Source of the DNA: Azolla caroliniana
Taxonomy: Eukaryota > Polypodiophyta
Assembly (NCBI GenBank): GCA_043228905.1
Contig: JBHGNT010000001.1
Coordinates: forward strand, 21,452,001 to 21,516,000
DNA: 64,000 nucleotides
Direction: 5' to 3'
Below the pieces are notes generated by a model. The model made no database searches. It saw nothing but the letters and a program-made list of their open reading frames with translations, and was not told the DNA's origin. Within the stretch, counting starts at the first letter, position 1. Each line of letters starts with the position of its first letter. The position numbers and the translations under genes are program-made. Of the stretch, positions 10,936 to 21,501 are shown piece by piece.

Positions 10936-11661
10936 ATCCCTGTCTCCATCAAAGGGGTTCACATCAAAGATGCCTTGGGTGATAGTGGTGCTAGGGTAAG
11001 CTTGATTTCTGAATTTGTAGTAAACAAAGTAGGAATTCCTATTAGTAGGTCATCTTCAACAAGGGTGGTTGTAGTAGATAGTGGAGTGGTGCATTGCACA
11101 AGCATAGTGGAGGATGTGTTCATCAAGTGTTTTGGAATAAGAGGAGAAGCTTGCAACAAATACCACATCAACTTGAAGGAAAGTGTATCAATTTCCCCAA
11201 AGCTTCGGCAATTGAGTGTTGAACAAAAGGAAGAATTTATGCAAGAGTTCAACGCATGGTTACAAGAAAGTTCCAATTATAAGATGGAAGATTTGAGGTG
11301 TGTGTCACCTATAGTTTTGGTTCCAAAGAAGAATGAGATCAATTTCAAAGCCTTGAATGATTCGACCAAACGAGATGAATTTTCACTTCCTTCTCGAGAT
11401 GAGATTGTCGATAAAATGGTTGTTTATACAAAACAAGGTAGTGTGGACAATATGTTGTGCCAAAAAGGATTTCATGTGGATGATTCAAAGATTAACATAA
11501 TTACAAAGATGACAATTCCGACAAGTCTTGAAGCTTTGAAAGTATTTGTGCAAAAGGTGCGCTCGCTCGAAAGATTCATTTATATGTTGACATGCTTACT
11601 GCTATCAAGAGTGATGTATCCCATGGCCCTACTAGTCTTTGGAGCGTTAACGAAGACATAA
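10936..11661 (+). pseudogene. Gypsy protease plus RT scraps (3' half of the split frame)
   Basis: In phase with the gag at 4124-5497 once the Copia is discounted. An aspartic protease core ALGDSGARVSLISEFVV lies near its start. About 100 residues on is a shrunken RT N-terminus (CVSPIVLVPKKNEINF, then KRDEFSLPSRDEIVDKM). The conserved VCVDFR-type block and the whole palm, including the YVDD box, are gone. A piece normally found after the palm follows directly (QKGFHVDDSKINIITKM, then SLEALKVF). The frame ends at a TAA at 11659. There is no RNase H or integrase before the 3' LTR. The deletion keeps the frame open, so it pre-dates the insertion or was selected as a non-autonomous derivative. Confidence 0.85.
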
Positions 11662-11921
11662 TGATTGTGGTAACCTCTTTCTTTGTGTTGACAAGGAGAA
11701 AGATGATGATGGAATTGTCAATGTGTGTGTGGGTGTGTCTAGGAGTGTGAGGTTTTTCCTACCGACTAGCGGGGGTTTTACTCACATAGTTTGTTTCTTT
11801 TTATTATATCTCTCTCATTGTCTATAGCCAAGAGATTGGCGAGAGAGCTTTTGTTTGTTAAGTACTGCCAATAAGTGCTTCGCCATAAATGGCTTAGCCT
11901 CTAACAAGGGGGAGGGCTAAA
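11662..11921 (+). other. Gypsy 3' untranslated region and polypurine tract
   Basis: 260 bp without a frame, containing GTGTGTGTGGGTGTGTC and ending in the purine tract aacaagggggagggctaa before the LTR. Confidence 0.65.
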
Positions 11922-12642
11922 TGTGAAAGTGTTTTTAGAATCTAAGCCATTGAACATTAGGAGAATATAAAGTATAGATAATTCACCTTTTGAGGATAAG
12001 AACACGAACTAAGACCTTAGGGAAGAAGTCAAAAGTAAAAGTACGAGACCAAGAGAAAAGTAAAAAGAGAAAACGCAGACTATAAAAAACAGTAAAAATA
12101 AAATGGTCATAACTCCCTCTTTGTTTATCCAAATATCACGTTTAAATATGGATTAGAAAGCTTGTAAAAAGAGCTTTCTATAGCTTTTTAAATCGCTTAA
12201 TTTGGATATCGGATGAGGGAGATATGACGATTAGAAGGTTGATGTGTCATAGCTAAAAATAGGGAGATAAAAAGCTTCTAAAAATAGCATGAACGTGGAT
12301 AAGAAGAGGAAGGTTATAAAAGAAGAAGTAATATTAGTGAGGGGGGCGAAGAGTGAAAGGAAAAGAGTGGATGAGGAGTGTTAGGAAGAAGTGTCTTAGA
12401 AGAGGAAGGTCTTTGGTTTTAATGTGGAGTTTGTCTCCTTTGTATTCTCTTGATGTTGGAATATCAGAACATTCTTATTTCTTGCTCGCTTTCTCTATCT
12501 TTTTTCTTAGTTTCTTGAGTTATACTCTCTAATCATAATTACCTAGAGCTATATAATATATTATGATTTTCAACTCCATCTAATCGGTTTGGTCAAGCCC
12601 TCGTATAGTGTATAACTATCTATTATCTTATACACCCTATCA
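11922..12642 (+). repeat. Gypsy 3' LTR (721 bp)
   Basis: Starts TGTGAAAGTG, ends TATCA, and is followed by the target-site duplication ctatc. One mismatch seen with the 5' LTR (t12120). Confidence 0.93.
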
Positions 12643-12665
12643 CTATCGATGTCTTCATGTCGCAC

Positions 12666-13132
12666 AACCTCTTAACATTACACCACTGAATCCCCGATCC
12701 AAAGCTTACTATGCAGTGACGGTACCGATATCCACTAATCATTATTTCCAGATACGGTTGTTGGTCGGCGTTTCCTCCGATTCGTCAATACGAGAAGCAA
12801 ATTACTATGTGAATGAAAAAGTGTCTCCACTCAAGCCCAGAGGCAGATCTTATGCCACTCCACCTAGTCATATATAACTAGTGTACATCCTAGCTCCCGA
12901 GACCCTTTCATAGGATTCCAAAAGTTTTTCTCGCTCTTCAGAAGCCCACGGAGACAGAGTTGATGCTCCCACGTCCATGACATAAATAGTTAAAGCAGGT
13001 AAATAATTTGGGATTCAAGTTGTTTCACAAAATAACACTCATATATATTAAGCTCATAACAGTACCTCACAATTGCAAGGTCTCTCTACAGCTGAAGGAT
13101 AAGCGTGTTCTTAGGCCATCATGGGAACGTAG
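12666..13132 (-). pseudogene. nad7: nad7 exon 3 (NUMT copy, unedited)
   Basis: The minus strand reads as NADH dehydrogenase subunit 7 (for example [49 protein letters not shown]). The length of 467 nt equals the spacing between plant introns nad7i209 and nad7i676. The 5' edge is C completing a GA|C codon after an intron ending in AT. The 3' edge is followed by GTGCGAC, a group II 5' consensus. Thirteen in-frame stops occur, five TGA at conserved Arg and eight TAA/TAG at conserved Gln, so all would be repaired by U-to-C editing in the organelle. Pro-for-Leu/Ser and Cys-for-Arg changes also look like unedited sites. It is not functional in the nucleus. Confidence 0.93.
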
Positions 13133-13213
13133 ATAGGGTTGAAAGTTACTCGATGCCAGTTGTGCTGCTGCTGTGTTGCACACGTTCACTCGCATCACAT
13201 ACACAAGTGCTCT

Positions 13214-13251
13214 CTGAACCGTGCGGGATGGTCACCCATCACACGGCTCTC
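13214..13251 (-). ncRNA. Group II intron domain V (nad7 i209)
   Basis: The minus strand gives GAGCCGTGTGATGGG, a loop, then CCGCACGGTTC, the characteristic domain V hairpin with AGC triad region and paired CCGT/ACGG stem. Confidence 0.85.
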
Positions 13252-13708
13252 CAACTTGAGTTACCCGAAGCGTTATCATGGTTTAGTTTCCGCCTCGCCA
13301 AAGAACTCCTGCCCATGAGCATTTAGATGACATCAGGACTAGAGCCTTCGTTTGTGAAGTCAACAAAAAAGCAGCGAACGTGGGTCGAAGGCCCGAAGGG
13401 CTGGGGAGAGTGCGGGGCGCGGCAAGCGCTTCTTTACCTCGCAAACAGCAGAATTGGGAGGGAGATAAAGCGGTTCATCAAACCCGCCCCTTTTTCATCC
13501 GGTTCATCATGAAGGCGCTGAGCCGTGCTCTGGCCAGGACGGAAGGACCCTGGAAGTCATTCTGGCAACATCTTCGAAGGGTGTGGGGTTGACTGGCCAA
13601 TTCCCGTTCCGACTGGCACAAACTCTGCCGGATGATGAAAACCGCTTCTTCGGCCGCTTCCCCCGGCGCTGCTCAAGTGTGCGGCGTCGGTCTGTCCGCC
13701 AATTTAGG

Positions 13709-13740
13709 CCCCTTCCCTTCCCTTCCCTTCCCTTCCCTTC
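13709..13740 (+). repeat. (CCCTT)n pentanucleotide tract
   Basis: Five to six tandem CCCTT units inside the nad7 intron of the NUMT. Confidence 0.85.
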
Positions 13741-14272
13741 TGCGACACTAGCAGCACCCTATGCTTACACGGTTCCCGAAGCAGAAGGTAGGCAGGTACT
13801 ATGAGCCCTCTGTCCCACACATCTATCCGGAAGTGCGGTTCACCGGTTTCACCGAATGCTCCTATTTCTCTAGCGGTTCATCCGGGTGAAGCGGGAAAGG
13901 TCGTGTGAGTGTGTGGTTACGCTTCAGATGTTTGCTATGCCCATATTGAATCCCAGTTTCCCTTATCCCCGGTGCACTCGCTTTGGATCCTCAACACACA
14001 GGGAGAGACGCGGTAGGGAGAAAGCCCGGCGCTGCCCAACACGTCCGGCTGATCGTTCCGCTGGCATCTCGCATTCACGATACTCCCCGTTCAACTGCCA
14101 CTCAAGAGTGTAGTTGGAGATACGCTAAGAGTTGGCTATTCCCGGTTATCTCCTTTTATGACATGCTGTTGTCGTCGTCATATCCTATACGTCGATTAGT
14201 AATATCCGCTCTGCCGTGGGTTTTTGCAGTGCCCACAGGAGGACTTCATTCGGTGACTTTTCACGGTCGCCC

Positions 14273-14341
14273 TCCAAACGATCAGAATGAGGTAAAGCTT
14301 AGAAATACGTTTTATACTCGATTAATTTTTCCGTGCCCCTA
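14273..14341 (-). pseudogene. nad7: nad7 exon 2 (NUMT copy)
   Basis: 69 nt, the usual size of the exon between nad7i140 and nad7i209. It reads RGTEKLIEYKTYF, stop (TAA for Gln), ALPHSDRL on the minus strand. Together with exon 3 it gives continuous codons (GA|C for Asp). The single TAA is at the conserved Gln of YLQALP. Confidence 0.92.
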
Positions 14342-14382
14342 GTTGGGTAGGCGTCGGTCCCTCGCTGGCCGGATCCCCCCAA

Positions 14383-14420
14383 CGGAACCGTACGTGCAAG
14401 TCTCCCCGCATACGGCTCGC
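14383..14420 (-). ncRNA. Group II intron domain V (nad7 i140)
   Basis: The minus strand gives GCGAGCCGTATGCGGGG ... ACGTACGGTTCCG, a textbook domain V about 40-80 nt upstream of exon 2. The rest of this intron lies to the right; exon 1 of nad7 was not found up to the cox1 gene. Confidence 0.86.
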
Positions 14421-14858
14421 GCCATTTTTTATAGGTCAGGTGGGGTTCAGCGGCCCAGCGTTCATTCGCTGGTGAAACGTATCTCGTTTGGTAGCTTATG
14501 CGCGTACGATTGGATTGCTGCCCGCCCCCTTGTTTCGTAACTCTCTTCCAGTGTCCCTCTGTTGGTTGTTAAAGAGGATACTTCCCTTGGAGGGAGGGGG
14601 AAAGCAAATTATCCTCCCTGTGGGCAGCGCCCGCCGCCTGTCGTCGCACCGTAAACCCGCCAAGGCCCTGGCCTTGGGCCCGGAGGAACCAACCCGTGGG
14701 CCTAGCCACGGCGGTAAGGCCGGCTCCTCATTCTCACTCCTTTCTCCAGCAGGCAGCTTGAACAGAAGAAATCGGCCTCCTCATTCCCGTCAAATGACCC
14801 GGCCCTCCCGGCTCGACCGCTTGCTTGGTTACGTTTCTGTAGTTTCGTCGGTTCCCGT
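14421..14858 (-). other. NUMT: probable body of nad7 intron i140, no gene seen
   Basis: GC-rich sequence upstream (minus strand) of the domain V. Frames on both strands are short or lack recognisable motifs. Exon 1 of nad7 is not recognised here. Confidence 0.5.
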
Positions 14859-14968
14859 CCCGGCTTTTCTTGTATGCTTTCGGCAAGCAAAAAAAACGCT
14901 AGCGGGCCTACCACGCTTCGCGCCTGCGTCTTTGCCAGACAGTATTTGCCAGTAGTGCCATCCCACCC
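14859..14968 (+). repeat. 110-bp inverted repeat, left arm
   Basis: The reverse complement of this segment equals 16561-16670, including an 8-base A/T run in each. Medium-length inverted pairs like this commonly recombine in plant mitochondria. Both arms lie within the NUMT, about 1.6 kb apart. Confidence 0.93.
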
Positions 14969-16560
14969 AAGTTTCAATCCCTTCAATACAAAGCAAAGCC
15001 TCGATTACCACAGCTGCAATAAGCGAAGAGAATACGATACGATCAGCACGAAGCGGGGATTCCCAATCTCAGTGAACATCGGTACCAACTATGCCTACAG
15101 CGGCAGCGTAGCAAACCTTTGGGTTCGGGACTGGTTGCAGCAAGTACCATAGGGACTGATTGCAGCAGGTACCGGACTAGTGCTTCGGGACCGATCTAGG
15201 ACCACAGGGATTGGATTCCGTAGGGATAGCTTCATATCCTCCTTGCCGTATAGATATCACCTAGCGAACTCCAGGGACTGATCGAACCCACCGGTACCTA
15301 CGGGTTATCATTCTCGAAGTTGTTTTCTCTGCAAGAATAGGCCGCAGCCTATGCTATCTGTACGGCTACTTCTCTGCCGGCCTTTGATCAGAAGCAAGTG
15401 AAAGAGACCGGCCATTCTATAACCGAAATTCTTTTCTGCTGCACTGGTTCATCGGGCCGCCTCGACTAACGGCAGCATGAAGGCCGTTTATCCGCCAAAA
15501 AAGTGGTGCCGTGGCGAAGTCAATAAAACAGCGCAATGAGTGAGATTGCCCGTTATCCGCCTCACAGACAGCGGAAAGGCCTTCACCTGCGCTAATAAAA
15601 CTTAGCAGCAAGCAAGTTCTTCCGCATCCGCAAGAAGGGGGCAAGCAAGCAAGCAAGCAAGCAAGCAATTTGCGCAGCTAGGTTGGGCGGTTCTCTGTCT
15701 GCGTAGAGGGCATAATCCGTGTTTGGCTATCGACTCAAATTACAAGTGGTGACGGCTAAACTGTACAGTCATGCCGTAAATCACTATCCTTCACCGTTTC
15801 CCTGGCTGGAACGAAAGTTTATAGAAAGAAAGCCAAAATTAATTAATATTGGAGTAGCCATGGTTGATTGCAATGAGAGTGATTATACGCGACCTGGAGT
15901 TGAGTTCGAACATGTATGCAATAAGGTGCTAAAGTACTTGGTTGGCTTGAAGATAAGTATATCGTAGAACTTGTTAACAATCCATTGGGCTACTTTAGAG
16001 AAAGTGAATTTATTTAGGAGGAGGCGAAGGACGCACGAAAGGAGGTAGACTTTTGGTGTTACTTTAGGGAAAGCCCATCAGTTCGGTTCCTAATAAACAT
16101 TCACTCGTTACGGGATTCCGGGCGTCAAGGTGTGGATTTTACTTCATTAAAAGGAAACCGACCATTCTTTCTCATGAGAACCCATATATCATCCAGGGCG
16201 AAAGTCTTATGTAGTGTCTTGCTAAAATACCTTGGCGTTGTGAAGGATTTTTTTCTTTACAATCACTAGTTTAATAGGAAATAACTTTATTCTTTTTCTT
16301 TTCTAAGCTGTTTTTGTTACGAACCAATCTGTTGCTTACTGCCTGCGCGGATACGGGCCTTCGAGCAAGCAGTGAACGCAGCACCAGTCAATTCCTCGCC
16401 GCCGGCTTCACCCGGATGAACCGCTTTCAGGCACGACTTACGGGCAGAGAGTTTCTACACCATCCTCTAGGGCCCATATCCGCTCGCGAGGACCGACCTG
16501 GAAAATCAGTACAAGTTCTTCAAAGATATTTTAGCAAGGGACAAACTAAATCCTCAGGTC
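14969..16560. other. NUMT intergenic: no gene recognised
   Basis: Holds a (GCAA)n tract at 15641-15668 and short GC-rich palindromic words (GCATGAAGGCCG). An 83-codon frame at 15719-15967 resembles no mitochondrial protein I know. I cannot assign exon 1 of nad7 or any tRNA here. Confidence 0.6.
15641..15668 (+). repeat. (GCAA)7 microsatellite
   Basis: Seven tandem GCAA units, one of several GCAA/GCTT tracts confined to the mitochondrial insert. Confidence 0.93.
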
Positions 16561-16670
16561 GGGTGGGATGGCACTACTGGCAAATACTGTCTGGCAAAGA
16601 CGCAGGCGCGAAGCGTGGTAGGCCCGCTAGCGTTTTTTTTGCTTGCCGAAAGCATACAAGAAAAGCCGGG
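16561..16670 (+). repeat. 110-bp inverted repeat, right arm
   Basis: Reverse complement of 14859-14968 without visible mismatch. Confidence 0.93.
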
Positions 16671-17063
16671 TATATACAGGAACCGACTCCTTGTTGTTTT
16701 TGCAACCATAGGAACTGCCATGAATGCAGGAGACTGCCCTAGGTATAAAGCACCGAGGAAAAGAAACAGATTGGATAAGACATGCCCATAGTCATAAACA
16801 GCTTAGAAAGATTATAGACCGAATTGCACGAGGACATCGCAACTCTTTAAAATAACAACGAAGAGTTGTTCCCGCAGGTGCTCCTCAATCTGTCGTAGAA
16901 TACACTACCCGATCTTTCGGGTGGCCTAGAAATCCTGAAAGATCTAGAAGTCTCTTCGGTTGTGGAACTGATTATTGGATTTTAGGATTTCTTCATTCCG
17001 ATTGTATTTGCAATAGGATTCATCTCCCTTACATTGATTATAGTAGCCAAGACTCTTTCATGT

Positions 17064-17458
17064 ACAAACCGTTTCGTGTAAAGATGGCTATTTTCTACGA
17101 ACTACAAAGATATAGGTACTCTACACTCAATCTTTGGTGTCACGGCTGGAGTAATGGGCACACGCCTCTTAGTACTAATCTGTATGGAATCAGCATAACC
17201 CGGCCATTAAATTCCTGGTGGAAATCATTAACCTTATAATGTGTTAATAATCGCTTACGCTTCTTTAACGACATCCCTTCCGGTTACGCTGGCGATGACA
17301 GGTGGATTCGGTAACCGGTTCGTTCTGATTCTTACAAGTGCACCTGACACGGCATTTCTATGATTAAATAATATTCTATTTCGGTTGTCGTCATCTTTGT
17401 TGTTGCTTTCATCAAGTTTAGCCTCAGTAGAGGTGGGTAGTGGCACTGGGTGGACGGT
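17064..17458 (+). pseudogene. cox1: cox1 exon 1 (NUMT copy, unedited)
   Basis: Reads as cytochrome c oxidase subunit 1 from the N-terminus ([41 protein letters not shown]). From 17064 to the splice point is exactly 395 nt, matching intron position cox1i395. No ATG is in frame at 17064 (ACA); an ATG at 17060 is one base out of phase, so either a base was gained in the nucleus or the true start differs. Five stops occur, four TAA at conserved Gln (including QRW, NHQPYN) and one TGA at the conserved Arg of RLNN. In the organelle it would encode the catalytic subunit of complex IV. Confidence 0.94.
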
Positions 17459-18539
17459 TAAAAAGGCCGTGCCCTGTGGAGACATAGGGAACAGTAATTC
17501 CGCTCGATGCAGGAACGTCCTCGCTACAGAAAAAAAGGCTAAGCCGGGCCGCAGGCCTTCAACAAAATCCAAACTGCTATATGCAAAAACCTTTCCCACA
17601 AGGGGACAACCTGCCTGGGAGGGCGAATCTTCCCTCCCATCAGAGACTCAATGCGGAATATCTATCACTCTGCGGATAGCTTGTGGGTGTGAGCTGCTTC
17701 AGCAGGCAGCATCGTGCTCTAAGACGCGAGTACAACCTGAGTCTCCCTATTGCTTGCCCAAGGCAAATACAATCTACAGATCCTTTACTACGTCAGGAAG
17801 ATGCTTAATGTAAGGTCTGTCAATGCGGCGCATAAGATCATGGGAGTGTATCAGATCGAAAGATGCTAGCTTTTTCTTATATTTGGTCAATATCCATACT
17901 TGATTAGTAAGCATTTCTATTGCGAGGGAGTTCGTAAAGCCAGCCCATCAGGTATTAAAAGATCCAAAGCAGCAGCTCTCAATAGGGCACAAGTGCTACA
18001 TCCGTAAAGATTCAAGGGGTGCTACTCTTCTAGAGACTTGTGTCAATCTCGGAGGTATGGCCGCTGACCTTGATCGGCTTACCGGCTTTATAGAGGCAGA
18101 GAGACCTCATACAGGAAGGGCAGAAAACAAGGCGCTTCCCGAACCGAAGAAGAAGAAGCGGTTGGCCGAATTGGCCTTTATCAGGGGCTATGGGACGAAG
18201 GCCACATATTCTTACTCAACCGCCCGCCCTTCATGCTGAAGCCGCTTCTTTTCTTTTCTTTCTTGCGCGCCCTTATTGATTCAAGACTGTCTATAGTGGG
18301 ACAGTGCTTGGTACAAGTTAGCTCTTCTAAAGCGATTCGTATAAAATCACAAGAGCTGAAGCTCCGGTCAAGGGCCATCCGCCATAAGAATAATCGGGAA
18401 AAGTTCGAGTAGACCTGAGGGATTCTCTAAAGGAAAGGCTTCATGACAGGATGATAGATAAAGGTACAGTCCGATCCATACAGAGACATATGGCGTATAG
18501 CATTAGGCAAACACAACCTGAGGCTATTTAACATATGTG
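17459..18539 (+). other. cox1 intron i395, group I type
   Basis: 1081 bp between the two halves of cox1. The upstream exon ends in T (GGACGGT) and the intron ends in G (ATATGTG), the group I rule, whereas the other introns in this insert have group II ends and domains V. The split falls after the second base of the Val codon of GWTVYPP. No LAGLIDADG homing endonuclease is recognisable. The family assignment is by position and end bases only. Confidence 0.75.
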
Positions 18540-19770
18540 CTATCCCCCTCTGAGTAGTATAACCAGTCATTCCGGAGGAGCTGTTGATTTAGCCACTTCT
18601 AGTCTCTACCTATCAGGTGTTTTCTTTATTTTAGGTTTCATTAATTTTATAACCATTATCCTTAACACGCGTGGACCCGGAATGACCATGCATAGATTAT
18701 CCCTATCCGTTCGGTTCGTTTCAGTGACAGCATTCCTACCTTTACCACCTCCTCTCGTACCGGCGGGTGCAATTACCATGTCATCAACCGATTGAAACTC
18801 TAATATCATCTCTTCTGACCCTGCTGGAGGAGGGGACCCTATCTTATACTAGCATCCTTCTCAGCTCCCCGGTTATCTAGAGGTTCATACTTTTATTCCG
18901 TCAGGACTTGGTATCATTAGTTATATCGTCTCCACTCTCCCCAGAAAACCTGTCTTCGGTTATTCAGGCACGTTGTATGCCATGATCAGTATTGGAGTTC
19001 CTGGATTTACTGCTCGGGCTTATTATACGTCTACTGTAGGCTCAGACGTGGATACACGTGCCTACTTCACGGCGGCCATCATGATTATTGTCGTGCTTAT
19101 TGGAATCAAGGTTCCTAGTCGGATTGCCATCATGTGGGGAGGCTCAATATAATACAAAACACTCATGTCATTTGCAGTAGGGTCTACTTTTCCGTTTACT
19201 ATAGGAGGACTTACTGGTATAGTCTCGGCTAATTTCGGGATAGACGTTGCTCTATATGATACTTATCACGTGGCTGCATATTCCTATCATGCATTTCTTA
19301 CGGGAGCTGTTTCTGCTTTATTCGTAGGGTTCTACTACCGGATAGGTAAAATGCCTGGTCTTTAATACCTAGAGACTTCGGGTTAAATTTATCTTTGGAT
19401 TACTTTCCTTGGAGCGAATCTGACTCTCTCTCTCACGCATCTCCCAGGTCCTTCGGGCATGCCATGTTGCATCCCTGATTATCCAGATGCTTACGTCGGA
19501 CGGAATGCCTCAAGTAGTTTCGGCCCTTATGTTCTCGTACCGGGGATCCCTCGTTCTTTTGTAGTAGTTTTCAAAACTTCGAGCAGTGGGAACAAGTGTG
19601 CTCTAAGTCCTCGGGCTGGTGAATAGAATTCAACCACATTCGAATGGATGGTATAAAGCCCTCCAGCTTTTCATACTTTTGGAGAACTTTCAGGTATCAG
19701 GGAAACCAGTCTTAAGCAACCGGAACCACCGAATGGAACATGCCTGATTCCTATTTTTCGCCGCTTGTAA
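18540..19770 (+). pseudogene. cox1: cox1 exon 2 (NUMT copy, unedited)
   Basis: Continues COX1 from [18 protein letters not shown] through [56 protein letters not shown] and SPPAFHTFGEL to a TAA at 19768. There is no indel through 1231 nt, which argues for recent transfer. Seven internal stops are all at expected Gln/Arg sites: TGA in TDRN, TAG in LYQH, TAA in IQYK, TAA in GLQY, TAA in GQIY, TAG in EQN, TAA in VQSPP. Many Ser/Pro for Leu/Phe and Arg for Trp changes mark C-to-U sites. It cannot be translated in the nucleus. Confidence 0.95.
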
Positions 19771-21412
19771 CCTTGCCCTTAGCTGTCAGTTCTGGTTACG
19801 CAAATCACTTTGGCGTTCAGCCGCGTACCATCATCGGGTCCTCCCCAATGATAAGCTTGGTGCTTGACCGGCAGAGAAAAGTGGTCCGCATCCGCAAAAG
19901 ACGAGCAGATCCTGCAGCGAAGAGAACTTGAACTTTTACGCATAATGAAGAACAAAGGAAAGATACCAGAATACCGAAACAAACTACTACAAATAGAAGG
20001 ACAATCCATTCCGTATTAGCTTTCTCGTTCGCTACTTCGTCTTCAACTGTTCCATAGAATTAGAACAGAAACGACGTCCAACTTGCTGCATGTGTTAGGC
20101 ATATTGCTAGCGTTCATTCCGGGCCAAGATCAAGCCCAGTTCTTTAGTCAATCCCTGCCATACGAGGGAGGCAGGTTGATGATCTCTTAGTAAGTTATTA
20201 GCCAAAGCTAATAACCGTAAGCGGAACGGCCACTGACAAGGCGGATCATCCTACATTCCGGATACTTTCCCGGCCGGTGCAACGGCCGAAGATGCGGAAG
20301 ATAAGGGCCGGGATCCTGATAGGCCAAAGCTGCTTGCTTTTCGGAAATACTTCTTATTGTAGTTACAGTTTTGTCTGGCGGCAAGGGTCAATAGCGAAAG
20401 AGCGCTTGAAGTGCCATGGCTTTCCCTTGGCTGTTGGTGAGAATACTCCCGCCCGTCATTCGCCGCTGTCGGTCGTTGCGACGACTACGGAAAAAGAAAA
20501 GTCCAATAATTGATCAAAAGGCTACTAATACGAATTGAAATAGCCTCAAAATGATGCCATCGTTTCCGCTAGAGAAATCAACGATATGACCTACAGAAGT
20601 TTACCCCCAATCGACCTGCGGCCTGGATGTCGTAAGATATTGGCTAGCAGTGGTTTGGTTTGCAGCATCATTTATGCATTCATTGTGGCTGAAGAAGCGG
20701 TCTACTATAAGATCCAGCAGTGAGTTGGCAGAGTTACAGAGAGCGCCGCCCGCGCGCGGACCTTCTGATGGCCTACCTCGCCCCTAGACGAAAGGGCAAC
20801 CATCTACACCTGAAATACTGTCGACAGTATTTGCTTGCGGCGGAACAACAAAAAAGAGTGCAGTCTCCCGCTTAACCGGAATTTGATAAGGTTTCGCAAG
20901 ACACTTCAACATATACCTGACGTTAGCAAGGGGGAACCAAGGTTTCTGCCTCGGTTCCCCCGGCAGGCAGGCATTCTCGGAACGCCCGCATGATGAAAAC
21001 CGCGCCGATGAAGCCGCTTAATGAACGATGCCCGGATGAAGCGGTGGGTGCGCAGGACCAGTGGAAATCCATCGTGTCCGCAGCGAAGGCGCCGCAGAGC
21101 GACCCGATTATTAGATACTTATAGGTTATAAACCGTAAGCCTTCAGCCTTATGCAAATACCATCATGAACAAGTGGTCCTTAGAACAAGGTGAGAATGGG
21201 GGGAGAGCTACTAGAGGCGTTCCTTCTGCCGGCCTTCCCTTCAGTTGAGTGGCTGAAGCCCCGCCCCTGGCTGGTAAGCGCTATGCGCCATTCCTTTAAC
21301 GTAATGAACGTTGAGGGCGCGCGCGCCCCCGATGCGATGCCCGCAGTTTTATTTCCAAAATGAAGATCGAGGTGGAAGGCCTCATAATGAGATAGGTTCA
21401 ATAGTGTCCGTG
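19771..21412 (+). other. NUMT: spacer and presumed 5' part of nad2 intron i542
   Basis: No gene recognised; where spacer ends and the nad2 group II intron begins cannot be told. It contains copies of the dispersed ATGATGAAAACCGC / GGATGAAGCGG motif (about 20990-21050). Exons 1 and 2 of nad2 were not found here. Confidence 0.55.
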
Positions 21413-21450
21413 CAAGCCGTATGCAGTGAAAGTCGCACGTACGGTTACGA
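21413..21450 (+). ncRNA. Group II intron domain V (nad2 i542)
   Basis: GCAAGCCGTATGCAG, loop, CGCACGTACGGTTACG: domain V hairpin about 50 nt before nad2 exon 3. Confidence 0.86.
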
Positions 21451-21501
21451 GGGGGTTCGCGTCTATACGTGGAGTGTGGATGGGAGCCTATGTCGCCCTA
21501 T

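Larger units (their letters stand above)
3316..12642 (+). mobile_element. Internally deleted (non-autonomous) Ty3/Gypsy element, interrupted by a Copia
   Basis: LTRs of 721 bp at 3316-4036 and 11922-12642 start TGTGAAAGTG and end TATCA. The only difference I see is g3514/t12120. The 5-bp target-site duplication is ctatc (3311-3315 and 12643-12647). After the 5' LTR comes TTTTGGCGCTCCAGGG, a plausible primer-binding site; before the 3' LTR comes the polypurine tract aacaagggggagggctaa (from 11903). Removing the nested Copia (5498-10930 plus one caatc) leaves about 3.9 kb holding one 700-codon frame: gag, protease and scraps of RT. RT core, RNase H and integrase are missing, so mobility must have been supplied in trans. 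It is inserted in a mitochondrial intron inside the NUMT. Confidence 0.92.
13133..14272 (-). other. nad7 intron i209 (group II) in the NUMT
   Basis: 1140 bp between exons 2 and 3. The 5' end on the minus strand is GGGCGACC and the 3' end is CCTAT. Domain V is visible at 13214-13251, about 80 nt before exon 3, where it should be. No maturase frame is seen. A (CCCTT)n tract lies at 13709-13740. Confidence 0.82.

Noticed and set aside
13983-14342. 119-codon plus-strand frame over nad7 exon 2
   Set aside because: The nad7 exon and its intron domain V on the minus strand explain this DNA; the plus frame is a shadow.
16745-17234. Plus-strand frame overlapping the cox1 start (VVPAGAPQSVVEYTTRSFGW, LFGCGTDYWILGFLHSD)
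   Set aside because: It looks protein-like but lacks a start, has a stop near 16850, runs into cox1 in another frame and matches no mitochondrial protein I know.
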